Assembly: GCA_016184125.1 (NCBI GenBank) | Contig: JACPDG010000045.1 | Location: forward strand, 18,754-82,753 | Reading direction: 5' to 3' | DNA from: Candidatus Rokuibacteriota bacterium | Lineage (GTDB): Bacteria > Methylomirabilota > Methylomirabilia > Rokubacteriales > CSP1-6 | DNA length: 64,000 nt | In this document: piece after piece, positions 8,954-18,269 of the stretch | Position numbering within the stretch: the stretch's first letter is position 1 | Layout of the letters: each line of letters begins with the position of its first letter | Notes under the pieces: model-generated | Seen by the model: only the letters and a program-made list of their open reading frames with translations | The model's database searches: none | Told to the model about the DNA's origin: nothing | Translations under genes and position numbers: made by a program

Positions 8954-8982
8954 GGAGGGGCCGGCCCGCCGCCGGTCCCTCC
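8954..8982 (+). terminator. Intercistronic stem-loop between dctP and dctQ
   Basis: Twelve-base arms GGAGGGGCCGGC (8954-8965) and GCCGGTCCCTCC (8971-8982) pair with one mismatch around a 5-nt loop. No U-tract follows, so it is more likely an attenuator or mRNA-stabilising hairpin than a full terminator. Confidence 0.5.
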
Positions 8983-9024
8983 CGTTCCGCCCCTTCGTCA
9001 CGACCCGAAAGGACCTGACCGTCC

Positions 9025-9555
9025 ATGGAACAGCAACCACCTGACGCACTCCGCAAGCTCATCGGAGTGCTGGACACGCTCAGCGAATGGTCCGGCCGCA
9101 TCGTCGCCTGGATCATCGTCCCGATGGTCCTCGGCCTGACCTGGGAGGTCGTCGCCCGCTACGGCTTCGACGCGCCCACGTTCTGGGCCTACGACATGTC
9201 CTACATGATGTACGGCGGCCACTTCATGCTCGGCGCCGCCTACACGCTCCTCAGGAAGGGGCACATCCGCACCGACTTCTTCTACGGCGCGTGGCCGGTG
9301 AGGCGGCAGGCGATGGTCGACTCCATCTCCTACCTCTTCCTCTTCTTCCCGGGCATGTTCTTCTTCTTCCTGGCAAGCTGGGACGCCGCGTACCACTCCT
9401 GGATCATCCGCGAGACCTCGGAGGCGAGCGCCTGGCGCCCGATCATCTACCCCTTCAAGATGGCGATGCCCGTCAGCGCCGTGCTCCTGATCCTGCAGGG
9501 GATTTCCGAGTTCGCGAAGAGCGTGTGGGCCGTCAAGACGGGGCGGTGGCTATGA
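9025..9555 (+). CDS. dctQ: TRAP transporter small permease (DctQ)
   Basis: Four-helix inner-membrane subunit of 176 residues. Characteristic features are WEVVARYGFDAPTFWAYDMS in the first half and WRPIIYPFKMAMPVSAVLL near the end. It bridges the receptor to the large permease. ATG 9025 has a GGACC-type weak ribosome site. It overlaps dctM by 4 nt (ATGA), the usual coupling. Confidence 0.9.
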   Translation: MEQQPPDALRKLIGVLDTLSEWSGRIVAWIIVPMVLGLTWEVVARYGFDAPTFWAYDMSYMMYGGHFMLGAAYTLLRKGHIRTDFFYGAWPVRRQAMVDSISYLFLFFPGMFFFFLASWDAAYHSWIIRETSEASAWRPIIYPFKMAMPVSAVLLILQGISEFAKSVWAVKTGRWL

Positions 9556-10868
9556 ACCCCGAGTACCTCGGCCTCATCCTCCTCGCCGCGCTGATCACCG
9601 GCATCTTCGTCGGCTTCCCCATCGCGTTCACGCTCGTCATCCTCGCCCTCGTCTTCGGCTACATCGGCTTCGGCCACATCGTCTTCGACCTGATGGTGTT
9701 CCAGACGATCGGCATGATGAAGGAGGAGACCCTCGCCGCGGTGCCGCTCTTCATCTTCATGGGACACATCCTCGAGCAGGCGGGGCTGATGGAGCGCCTG
9801 TTCAAGTCCTTCCAGTTCATCTTCGCCCCCGTCCGGGGCTCGCTGTACCTGGGCGTGCTGCTGACCGCGACCATCTTCGCGACGGCCACGGGCATCATCG
9901 GCGCGTCGGTCACCGTCATGGGGCTCATGGCGGCACCCGTCATGATCAAGGCCGGCTACGACCCGAAGCTGTCGGCGGGCGCCATCGCCGCCGGCGGCAC
10001 GCTCGGGATCCTGATCCCGCCGAGCGTCATGCTCGTCGTCATGGGACCGGTCCTGGGCGTGTCCGTCATCCAGCTCTTCGCCGCCGCGATCATTCCCGGC
10101 GTGATGCTGTCGAGCCTCTACATCGGGTACGCGATGGTCCGCGCCTTCCTCAACCCGCGGCTGGGCCCGCCGCTGCCCGTGGAAGAGCGCGCCACGTCGT
10201 ACTGGCAGATCGTGAAGGAGTTCATCGCCGGGATCGTGCCGCTCGGCGCGATCATCTTCGCGGCCCTCGGGAGCATCATCTTCGGCCTCGCCACGCCGAC
10301 CGAGGCGGCCGCGATGGGCGCGTTCGGCGCCCTGGTGCTCACGGCGGCGTACGGTCGGCTCACCTACGCCGTGCTGCGCGACGCGTCGTACAAGACCGTC
10401 CAGACGTCGAGCATGGTCCTGTTCCTCGCCGTCGCGTCGAACGTCTACGGGTCGGTCTTCACGCGTCTGGGCACGGGCACCTGGATCGCCAACTCGCTCC
10501 TCGCGCTCCCGGTCCCGCCGCTCGCGATGATGGCCGCGCTCATGGGCGTGATCTTCCTGCTCGGCTGGCCGCTCGAGTGGCCGGCGATCGTGCTGATCTT
10601 CGTGCCGATCTTCCTGCCCGTGGTCCAGGCGCTCAAGTTCGACCTCGTGTGGTTCGGCACGCTGGTCGCGGTGAACCTCCAGACCGCGTTCCTCTCCCCG
10701 CCGGTCGCCATGGCGGCCTACTACCTGAAGGCCGTCGCGCCGAAGTGGGAGCTGAAGGACATCTACCGGGGCATGTTCGACTTCATGCTCCTGCAGATGA
10801 TCGGCCTGGCGGTCGTGTTCTTCTTCCCGCAGGTGGCGCTCTGGCTGCCGGCGGTGCTGTTCAAGTAG
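9552..10868 (+). CDS. dctM: TRAP transporter large permease (DctM)
   Basis: Inner-membrane channel subunit of 438 residues with about 12 helices. The GGTLGILIPPSVMLV motif and ATPTEAAAMGAFGALV are diagnostic of DctM. Ion-gradient driven import with dctQ and dctP. Start ATG 9552 overlaps the dctQ stop. A -10-like TATGAT about 45 nt after its stop may begin transcription of the ABC ATPase that follows. Confidence 0.93.
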   Translation: MNPEYLGLILLAALITGIFVGFPIAFTLVILALVFGYIGFGHIVFDLMVFQTIGMMKEETLAAVPLFIFMGHILEQAGLMERLFKSFQFIFAPVRGSLYLGVLLTATIFATATGIIGASVTVMGLMAAPVMIKAGYDPKLSAGAIAAGGTLGILIPPSVMLVVMGPVLGVSVIQLFAAAIIPGVMLSSLYIGYAMVRAFLNPRLGPPLPVEERATSYWQIVKEFIAGIVPLGAIIFAALGSIIFGLATPTEAAAMGAFGALVLTAAYGRLTYAVLRDASYKTVQTSSMVLFLAVASNVYGSVFTRLGTGTWIANSLLALPVPPLAMMAALMGVIFLLGWPLEWPAIVLIFVPIFLPVVQALKFDLVWFGTLVAVNLQTAFLSPPVAMAAYYLKAVAPKWELKDIYRGMFDFMLLQMIGLAVVFFFPQVALWLPAVLFK

Positions 10869-10980
10869 ATGGGCCGCGCGCGCCGGCGGTGCTCGGGGAG
10901 CGTGACGCCGGTGGTATGATCTCCGCACTGCTGCGCGCGCGCGGCCGCATCCATCGAAACATCTCGGAGGGGAGAGACCC

Positions 10981-12072
<1,092 letters not shown>

Positions 12073-12076
12073 GGGC

Positions 12077-12103
12077 GTGGGGGGCCCGAAATGGCCCCCG
12101 TAC
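12077..12103 (+). repeat. Dispersed hairpin repeat, short partial copy
   Basis: GTGGGGGGCCCGAAATGGCC and its following C-run match the G-run/C-run module of the dispersed repeat. It lies 5 nt after the stop of the ABC ATPase, the same position relative to a gene end as the longer copies. Confidence 0.5.
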
Positions 12104-12131
12104 CGCCGTAGCCTGACCGCCCGAAGGGCCC

Positions 12132-12190
12132 GGGCGCTCGTGGCGCTGCGTCGGCGGGCGCTCGTGGCGCTGCGTCGGCGGGCGCTCGTC
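12132..12190 (+). repeat. 24-bp tandem repeat, about 2.4 copies
   Basis: The unit starting GGGCGCTCGTGGCGCTGCGT occurs at 12132-12155, again at 12156-12179, and partially to 12190. In one frame it encodes repeats of RALVALRR that run into a hydrophobic, lipobox-like end (LLLASAVLSSC) stopping at 12235. Whether that peptide is made is unknown. Confidence 0.6.
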
Positions 12191-12275
12191 GCGTACCTGC
12201 TCCTTGCGTCGGCCGTGCTCTCCTCGTGCCGATGACTCTCGGTCTTCCCGCTTGCGCACCCGCTCGACTCCGCCC

Positions 12276-12668
12276 GTGAGCCGGCGCACGCTCGTCGCGC
12301 TCGTCGTGGCCGTCGCGGTCGTGGCGCTCCTCGCGACCGTCCTGATGACGGTCTTCCAGCCGGGAAGCGTGCCGGCGGGCGCCGGCACCGCCGAGCGTCT
12401 GTGGGTCGTGCACTGCGCTCACTGTCACGGCGTGGACGGGAAGGGCTCGTGGCGAGCGACGCTGTTCCTCATCCGTCCCGGCGACCTGAGCGATCCGGCG
12501 AGCGCGCGGCAGTCGTCGGACCAGTACCTGTTCGACATCATCAAGCACGGCGGCTCGCCGATCGGCCGCCCCGGAATGCCGGGCTTCCCGCACCTGTCCG
12601 ACCCGGAGGTGCACGCGCTCGTGCGATACCTCCGCAGCCTGCCGGAGGCGACGCCTCCAAAGCGCTAG
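12276..12668 (+). CDS. Membrane-anchored c-type cytochrome
   Basis: Mono-haem cytochrome c of 130 residues. One N-terminal hydrophobic segment (LVALVVAVAVVALLATVLM) would anchor or export it; the haem site is CAHCH at about residue 46, with the distal Met probably in GRPGMPGFPHLSD. Start GTG 12276 is preferred because it begins just before the hydrophobic segment; the frame is open upstream but that part reads through the tandem repeat. Likely an electron carrier for a copper-dependent or oxidase pathway, given its neighbour. Confidence 0.8.
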   Translation: MSRRTLVALVVAVAVVALLATVLMTVFQPGSVPAGAGTAERLWVVHCAHCHGVDGKGSWRATLFLIRPGDLSDPASARQSSDQYLFDIIKHGGSPIGRPGMPGFPHLSDPEVHALVRYLRSLPEATPPKR

Positions 12669-12700
12669 GCCGAAACGCCTAAAAGGAAGGACTTTGGCTT

Positions 12701-13018
12701 CTACGGCAGGCGCTCGATACGGAGCAGCAGGACTTGCTCGCCGTGTGGCCGCACGGCGAGCCGCAGCCGGTCGCCTGGCTTCACATCCGCAGCGTCGATG
12801 AGCGCCGGCTCGCCGACGACGGCCATCATCTCCATCGCGCCCATCCGGAGCGCGCCGACGGCCTCGTGACGCACGAGGATCATGCCCGGCTCCGGCCGCG
12901 CGACGAGCTGACCGCGCACCTCGTACGCGGCGGGGCGCACGATCGTGCCCCAGAGACCGGCGGCGAACAGGGCGAGCAGGACGGCGAAGAGCACGATCGG
13001 GAGCCAGCGGCGTGCCAC
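12701..13018 (-). CDS. Membrane-anchored CusF-like copper-binding protein
   Basis: A 105-residue protein with one N-terminal transmembrane helix (WLPIVLFAVLLALFAAGLW) and a periplasmic domain of the CusF/copper-chaperone type: RPEPGMILVRHEAVGALRMG, then MEMMAVVGEPAL and KPGDRLRLAV. Met and His residues in that stretch are the expected Cu(I) ligands. It is convergent with the cytochrome c gene (32 nt between stops). Role could be copper delivery or redox assembly; exact partner unknown. Confidence 0.65.
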   Translation of the reverse strand: MARRWLPIVLFAVLLALFAAGLWGTIVRPAAYEVRGQLVARPEPGMILVRHEAVGALRMGAMEMMAVVGEPALIDAADVKPGDRLRLAVRPHGEQVLLLRIERLP

Positions 13019-13073
13019 GCGGCCGCCGCCGGCTCTCGTCGGCCTGGAGCCCGTGAACGGCTCGATCGCTAGC

Positions 13074-13502
13074 CTAGCGGTACTCCGGCGTGGACGACAC
13101 GGGCTGCCTCTCGGGCATCAGGTCGCTCGCGCTGACGGTCCACTTGCCGCCGCAGCCTTCCTCGACCACGTTCATCGCGAGCTTGTATCCGGTTCCAAAG
13201 GTGAGGACCAGGAACGCGACGCCGAGACCACTGCCGACGACGCACGTGGTCAGCCGACCGGGGATGAGGAACGCGGTGGCGACGCCCGCCCCGATGTCGT
13301 AGGCGACAGGATCGAGCGTCGGCTCGCCGTCGCGCTTGAGCGCCTCCTCGCTCTGGTCGGGAGTCTTCAGCGTCTCCTCGAACATGCCGGGCTGAGGCGC
13401 CGGCGGAGTGGGCTGCTGCGCGAAGCCGAGCGGCGCGAGCGGCCCCACGACGAGGAACGACGCCAGCACGACAACGACGACGACGCGAACCGCTGATGTC
13501 AT
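13074..13502 (-). CDS. Exported/membrane protein of unknown function
   Basis: A 142-residue protein I do not recognise. It has an N-terminal signal-like segment (VRVVVVVVLASFLVVGPLAP) cleaving near FAQQ, a Pro-rich linker, an acidic stretch, and a second hydrophobic span, GVATAFLIPGRLTTCVVGSG followed by LGVAFLVLTFGTGYKL, then a Cys-containing tail (EEGCGGKW). ATG 13502 is chosen because an AGGAGGGG precedes it; the frame is open for 54 codons further. Divergent from the FAH-family gene. Confidence 0.7.
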   Translation of the reverse strand: MTSAVRVVVVVVLASFLVVGPLAPLGFAQQPTPPAPQPGMFEETLKTPDQSEEALKRDGEPTLDPVAYDIGAGVATAFLIPGRLTTCVVGSGLGVAFLVLTFGTGYKLAMNVVEEGCGGKWTVSASDLMPERQPVSSTPEYR

Positions 13503-13642
13503 CGGCACCCCTCCTTCACGAAGGCGATACAGCGACGCTTCATTGTCCGCCCGCGCCGCCCGGCCGACCCAGCGAAATGTGACCGCCGGCGCGACGGAGC
13601 GGGCGAACCAGCGTGCGACGACTATAGCAGCATTGCACCCGC

Positions 13643-13648
13643 TATAAT
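13643..13648 (+). promoter_or_regulatory. -10 box upstream of the FAH-family gene
   Basis: Perfect TATAAT at 13643-13648 in an otherwise GC-rich divergent intergenic region, about 33 nt ahead of ATG 13681. No convincing -35 hexamer is present. Confidence 0.45.
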
Positions 13649-13680
13649 CGCTCCACCAACCCAAGGGAGGGAGGCCCTCG

Positions 13681-14583
13681 ATGAAGCTCGTCCGCTTTTC
13701 GCAGAACGGTCAGCCGGCCCGGCTCGGGCTCCTGATGAACGACCGGATCGCCGACGTCCAAGCGAGCGTCGCCGCGACCCTGGCTCGTCGCGGTGTCGTA
13801 CGCGCACGGGAGATCGCGCAGGCGCTCGTGCCGGCGAGCACGCGGCAGTTCCTCCAGGGCGGCCCCGTCAGCCTGGATGCCGTCGCCGGGATCACCGAGT
13901 GGGTGACGGTGCCGCGGGCGTCCGCCCGGCTCCAGGCACCGATCACCGATCCCGGCAAGTTCATCTGCATCGGGCTGAACTACCGCGACCACGCGGAGGA
14001 GGTGGGCGCAGCACTTCCCAGGGAGCCCCCCATCTTCCCGAAGTGGGCCAACGCGATCGTCGACCCGGGTGAGCCGATCCTGCGGGCGCGGGGCTCGACG
14101 CAGCTCGACTGGGAGGTGGAGCTCGGCGTGGTGATCGGGCGGACCGCGCGATACGTCTCACGCGAGCAGGCGCTCGACCACGTCTTCGGATACACGATCG
14201 TGAACGACGTGAGCGCGCGCGACTTCCAGTTCCTGACGAGCCAGTGGGGCGCGGGGAAGATCCCCGACACGTACGCGCCGGTGGGCCCGTACATCGCCGA
14301 CCGCGCCGAGGTCCCGGATCCCCACGTGCTCGAGCTCAAGACCTGGGTGAACGGCAGCCTCATGCAGAACGGCACGACGAAGAACTTCATCTTCGACGTG
14401 CGGTACCTGGTCAGCTACCTCTCGGGGTTGATGACGCTCGAGCCCGGTGACCTGATCGCCACGGGAACGCCGGCCGGCGTCGGGCATGGCAAGAAGCCGC
14501 CCGTGTACATGAACCCGGGCGACACCGTGCGCCTTTCGATCACCGGGCTCGGCACGCTCGAGAACCCGATCAAGGAAGGCTGA
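13681..14583 (+). CDS. Fumarylacetoacetate hydrolase family protein
   Basis: Cytoplasmic metal-dependent hydrolase/isomerase/decarboxylase of 300 residues acting on oxo-acids in aromatic or related catabolism. The C-terminal FAH domain begins at FICIGLNYRDHAEE; metal ligands are the two Glu in DWEVELGVVIG and the Asp in VNDVSARDFQ, with TGTPAGVG near the end. The N-terminal 70 residues are the usual variable domain. Start ATG 13681 is preceded by GGGAGGGAG. Exact substrate is not determinable from sequence. Confidence 0.88.
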   Translation: MKLVRFSQNGQPARLGLLMNDRIADVQASVAATLARRGVVRAREIAQALVPASTRQFLQGGPVSLDAVAGITEWVTVPRASARLQAPITDPGKFICIGLNYRDHAEEVGAALPREPPIFPKWANAIVDPGEPILRARGSTQLDWEVELGVVIGRTARYVSREQALDHVFGYTIVNDVSARDFQFLTSQWGAGKIPDTYAPVGPYIADRAEVPDPHVLELKTWVNGSLMQNGTTKNFIFDVRYLVSYLSGLMTLEPGDLIATGTPAGVGHGKKPPVYMNPGDTVRLSITGLGTLENPIKEG

Positions 14584-14586
14584 CGG

Positions 14587-14592
14587 TACACT
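14587..14592 (+). promoter_or_regulatory. -10 box of a probable leaderless promoter
   Basis: TACACT ends 6 nt before the ATG at 14599; no ribosome site lies between the FAH stop (14583) and that ATG. The -35 region is poor. Confidence 0.45.
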
Positions 14593-14598
14593 GGCGCC

Positions 14599-15798
14599 AT
14601 GCTCGACCTGATCGCCCCCCTGGTCATCACGAACCGGACGAAGATCGTGCTGCTCTCGCTCGATGGGCTCGGCGGGCTGCCACGTCCGGAGACGGGACGG
14701 TCGGAGCTCGAGACGGCCCGCCTGCCGCACCTCGACGCGCTCGCGACGACGGCCGCGTGCGGCCTCCTGAGGCATGTCGCGCCCGGGATCACGCCGGGGA
14801 GCGGGCCCGGTCACCTCGGGCTGTTCGGGTACGACCCGGTCCGGTACCAGGTGGGTCGCGGCGTGCTCGAGGCGCTCGGCATCGAGTTCCCGCTGCGCGG
14901 CGGCGACATCGCGGCGCGCGGGAACTTCTGCACCGTCGATCGCGCCGGCCGCATCACGGACCGCCGCGCCGGGCGCATCGCGACCGACGTGTGCGTGAAG
15001 CTGGTCGACCGGCTACGCGCCATTCGCCTGCCCGGCGTCGAGGTGCTCGTCGAGCCGGTCAAGGAGCACCGGTTCGTGCTGGTCCTGCGTGGCTCGGGGC
15101 TCTCCGGCCGGCTCAGCGAGACCGACCCGCAGGTCCTGGGCCAGCCACCGCTCGCCGTCGAGCCGGTCGAGCCCACGGCCGCCCGGACAGCGGAGCTCGT
15201 GAACCGCTTCGTGGAGGAGGCGCGCCGCCTCCTCGCCGACGAGCCCGCCGCCAACATGGTGCTGCTCCGCGGGTTCGACCGGCTCCCCGAGCTGCCGCGG
15301 TTCCCGGAGGTCTTCAAGCTGCGGGCGGCGGCGATCGCCGCGTATCCGATGTATCGCGGGCTGGCGAAGCTCGTGGGCATGGACGTCCTCAAGACGGGTG
15401 GCACCTTCGCGGACGAGCTCGCGACGCTCGGCGAGCACTGGGAGGCGTACGACTTCTTCTTCGTGCATTACAAGGACACCGACAAGGCCGGCGAGGACGG
15501 CAACTTCGACGCCAAGGTGGCAGCGCTCGAGCGCTTCGACACGCACGTGCCCGACGTCCAGGCGCTCGGGCCGGACGTCCTCGTCATCACCGGAGATCAC
15601 GCGACACCCTCGGTGCTCGCGGCCCACGGCTGGCAGCCGGTCCCCGTGCTCGTCGCCGGCCGGTACGCGGGCGCGGATCCGGTGCGCGAGTTCAGCGAGC
15701 GAGCGTGCGCGGGCGGGACGCTCGGCATCCTCCCCGCCCAGCACCTGATGCCCATCATGCTCGCCAACGCACTCAGGCTCAACAAGTTCGGTGCCTGA
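14599..15798 (+). CDS. apgM: 2,3-bisphosphoglycerate-independent phosphoglycerate mutase, archaeal type
   Basis: Glycolytic/gluconeogenic interconversion of 3- and 2-phosphoglycerate. At 399 residues it matches the short ApgM (alkaline-phosphatase superfamily) form. Metal/catalytic blocks: LLSLDGLGGLPRPETG (Asp ligand), ITPGSGPGHLGLFGYDP (nucleophile Ser), YKDTDKAGEDGNFDAKV and VITGDHATPS (late Asp/His ligands). Starts 16 nt after the FAH-family gene but appears to have its own leaderless promoter. Confidence 0.92.
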   Translation: MLDLIAPLVITNRTKIVLLSLDGLGGLPRPETGRSELETARLPHLDALATTAACGLLRHVAPGITPGSGPGHLGLFGYDPVRYQVGRGVLEALGIEFPLRGGDIAARGNFCTVDRAGRITDRRAGRIATDVCVKLVDRLRAIRLPGVEVLVEPVKEHRFVLVLRGSGLSGRLSETDPQVLGQPPLAVEPVEPTAARTAELVNRFVEEARRLLADEPAANMVLLRGFDRLPELPRFPEVFKLRAAAIAAYPMYRGLAKLVGMDVLKTGGTFADELATLGEHWEAYDFFFVHYKDTDKAGEDGNFDAKVAALERFDTHVPDVQALGPDVLVITGDHATPSVLAAHGWQPVPVLVAGRYAGADPVREFSERACAGGTLGILPAQHLMPIMLANALRLNKFGA

Positions 15799-15837
15799 TG
15801 GCCTGAAACTTGAACCGGGCACGAGCCCGGACTCCGT

Positions 15838-18057
15838 ATGCGGTTCCTGCTCCGCCTGCTCGGTGCGATGTGGATCGCGACACTCGCCGTCACGATCGGC
15901 TTCGCCTGGCTCGAGCTCCAGGAGGAGCGGAGGGAGCTCGTTGCGGACCTCGAACGCCGCGCCGCGCTGGCCGCCGACGCGGTGCGCGAGCCGGCAGAGC
16001 GGCTGGTAGGCCGCGGCGCGCGGACCGGGTACGAACGTCTGCTCGCCCGCTTCGCGCGGGCCGATCGCGCGATCGCGATCTATGACGACCTCGGCGGTCT
16101 TCTCGCGGCCTCGGCCGACGTGCGAGCCGACCTCGGCGTCATCTCGCCCCTCGTCTCCGAAGCCCTGCGCGGCACCGCGGCCCGCACGATGCGCGTCGTG
16201 TTGGGGCGCGCGACGTGGGTGCATGTCGTTCCGCTCGTGTGGGAGGACCGGTCCGTCGGCGCGGCCGCCGTGCTCCTCGACGCCCGCCACCTCGAAACGA
16301 GGGAATGGAGCCTCTGGCGCCGGACGGCCGTACGGCTCGGGGTGCTCGGGCTGCTGCTGACCGGCATCACGTTCCTCGTGGTGCGGTGGAGCGTGACGCA
16401 GCCGATCGCGCGCATGGCGGCGTGGACGAGGCAGATCAAGACGGGCAAGGAGGTCGCGCCGCCACCGACCGCGGATGCGAGCCTGTTCGGGCCGCTCGCG
16501 CAGGAGGTCGACAGTCTCGCCCGCTCGCTCGCCCGCGCCCGGATCGCGGCCGAGCACGAGGCCCGGCTGCGCCTCGCCGGCGAGAGCGTCTGGACCGAGG
16601 AACGGCTCAAGCAGTTCGTGCGCGTGAGGTTCGACGACCGGCCGATCTTCGTCGTCTCGAACCGCGAACCGGTCAGCCACATGCGCGAGGGACGCGCCGT
16701 ACGCTCGGTGCGGCCCGCGAGCGGGCTCGTCACGGCGCTCGAGCCGGTCATGCTCGCCTGCGGCGGCGTCTGGGTCGCCCACGGGAGCGGCGGCGCCGAT
16801 CGGGACGTCGGCGCGCGCATCGGGCTGCCGGAGGGCGATCCACAGTACACGCTGCGCCGCGTCTGGCTCGACGCCGCCGAGGAGTCCGGCTACTACTACG
16901 GCTTCGCCAACGAGGGGCTGTGGCCGCTCTGCCACATCGTCCACGAGCGTCCGCAGTTCCGCGCGGAGGACTGGGGCCACTACTGTGCCGTCAACGAGAA
17001 GTTCGCCCGGACCCTGCTCGAGGAGATGGAGAGCACGCCGGCGCCGATCCTGCTCGTGCAGGACTACCACTTCGCGCTCCTGCCGCAGATGGTGAAGCGC
17101 GCCCGCCCGGACGCGCGCGTGGCGCTCTTCTGGCACATCCCGTGGCCGAACTTCGAGGCGTTCCGGATCTGTCCCTGGCAGCACGAGATCCTGCTCGGGA
17201 TGCTGGGCGCCGACCTCGTCGGCTTCCAAACCCAGTTCCATTGCAACAACTTCCTCGAGACCGTCGAGCGCACGATCGAGGGGCGGGTCGACTGGGACCG
17301 GTTCGCGGTCGTCCGCGGTGACCACACCGCGCACGTGCTGCCGCTGCCGATCAGCGTGGCGCCCGAGTTCGACGCGCCCGGAAATGGACCCGACCGGACG
17401 CGCCTCCTCGCGGACCTCGGCGCCGAGGTCGAGTTCCTCGGCATCGGCGTCGACCGCGTCGACTACACGAAGGGGCTCCCCGAGCGCTTCCGTGCGATCC
17501 GTCGGTTCTTCGAGCGCTGGCCCGAGTACCGGCGGCGGGTCGTGTTCGTGCAGCTCGCCTCCCCGAGCCGCAGCCGCATCCCGCGGTACCAGGCACTCCT
17601 GCACGAGACCGAGGAGACCGTCCGGCAGGTCAACGAGGCGCTCGCGGAGCGGGGCTGGAAGCCGGTCGTCTACCACCAGCGTCACCACGAGCACGCCGAG
17701 ATCCAGCCGTGGTATCTCCACGCGGACTTCTGCATGGTCACCTCGCTGCACGACGGCATGAACCTGGTCGCGAAGGAGTTCGTCGTCACGCAGCAGCAAG
17801 GCGATGGCGTGCTCATCCTGTCTCGGTTCGCCGGTGCCGCGAACGATCTGCGCGATGCGCTGCTCGTCAATCCCTACGACATCGACGACGTCGCGGGTGC
17901 CGTTCACCGCGCCGTCACCATGGAGCGGGACGAACGCCGGCGGCGGATGCGTCGCATGGTGAGCCAGGTGCAGGAGCACAGCGTGTATCGGTGGGCCGCC
18001 ATGTTGCTGGCCGAGCTGGACCGGATGCCGCTCGGCGTGTCGCTCGCGCGCGAGTAG
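15838..18057 (+). CDS. Membrane HAMP/sensor domain fused to trehalose-6-phosphate synthase (GT20)
   Basis: A 739-residue fusion. Residues about 5-24 and 167-184 are transmembrane helices enclosing a 140-residue extracytoplasmic sensor-like region; 185-240 reads as HAMP (RWSVTQPIARMAAWTRQI) and a coiled linker; 268 onward is a complete GT20 catalytic domain. GT20 residues are intact: VVSNREPVS, VQDYHFALLP (Asp 409), FWHIPWPNFEAF (His 433), GVDRVDYTKGLPERF (Arg 540, Lys 545), SLHDGMNLVAKEF. It would make trehalose-6-phosphate (or a related glucosyl phosphate) at the membrane. No otsB phosphatase is adjacent. ATG 15838 has no strong ribosome site. Confidence 0.85.
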   Translation: MRFLLRLLGAMWIATLAVTIGFAWLELQEERRELVADLERRAALAADAVREPAERLVGRGARTGYERLLARFARADRAIAIYDDLGGLLAASADVRADLGVISPLVSEALRGTAARTMRVVLGRATWVHVVPLVWEDRSVGAAAVLLDARHLETREWSLWRRTAVRLGVLGLLLTGITFLVVRWSVTQPIARMAAWTRQIKTGKEVAPPPTADASLFGPLAQEVDSLARSLARARIAAEHEARLRLAGESVWTEERLKQFVRVRFDDRPIFVVSNREPVSHMREGRAVRSVRPASGLVTALEPVMLACGGVWVAHGSGGADRDVGARIGLPEGDPQYTLRRVWLDAAEESGYYYGFANEGLWPLCHIVHERPQFRAEDWGHYCAVNEKFARTLLEEMESTPAPILLVQDYHFALLPQMVKRARPDARVALFWHIPWPNFEAFRICPWQHEILLGMLGADLVGFQTQFHCNNFLETVERTIEGRVDWDRFAVVRGDHTAHVLPLPISVAPEFDAPGNGPDRTRLLADLGAEVEFLGIGVDRVDYTKGLPERFRAIRRFFERWPEYRRRVVFVQLASPSRSRIPRYQALLHETEETVRQVNEALAERGWKPVVYHQRHHEHAEIQPWYLHADFCMVTSLHDGMNLVAKEFVVTQQQGDGVLILSRFAGAANDLRDALLVNPYDIDDVAGAVHRAVTMERDERRRRMRRMVSQVQEHSVYRWAAMLLAELDRMPLGVSLARE

Positions 18058-18185
18058 GCGTTCACGCCGCGGCGCGTTGTCACGCCATCGAGCCGCAGCG
18101 GGGCTCTCTCCTGATGTGGTAATCGTTACCCACACCGACGGACTGCGCGCGTCGCGGACCCTCGGGATTTCGCTCGATTCGTGCT

Positions 18186-18201
18186 TGGCGTGTCGCTTGC
18201 T
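18186..18201 (+). promoter_or_regulatory. Sigma-54 (-24/-12) promoter
   Basis: TGGCGTGTCGCTTGCT: GG at 18187-18188 and GC at 18199-18200 separated by exactly 10 nt, with the -12 element TTGCT matching consensus and the -24 element 5 of 7 positions. Predicted start near 18212, 58 nt before ATG 18270. The rest of the 18058-18269 gap shows no gene. Confidence 0.6.
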
Positions 18202-18269
18202 AGAAGCAGTCGCGACGGGATCCCCGAGGCGTGGGGGCATTTCGGGGATATCCAAGGAGAAGGAGAGCC

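Noticed and set aside
15013..18255. 1080-codon minus-strand frame
   Set aside because: Antisense to apgM and the HAMP-GT20 gene; no motif or plausible start.
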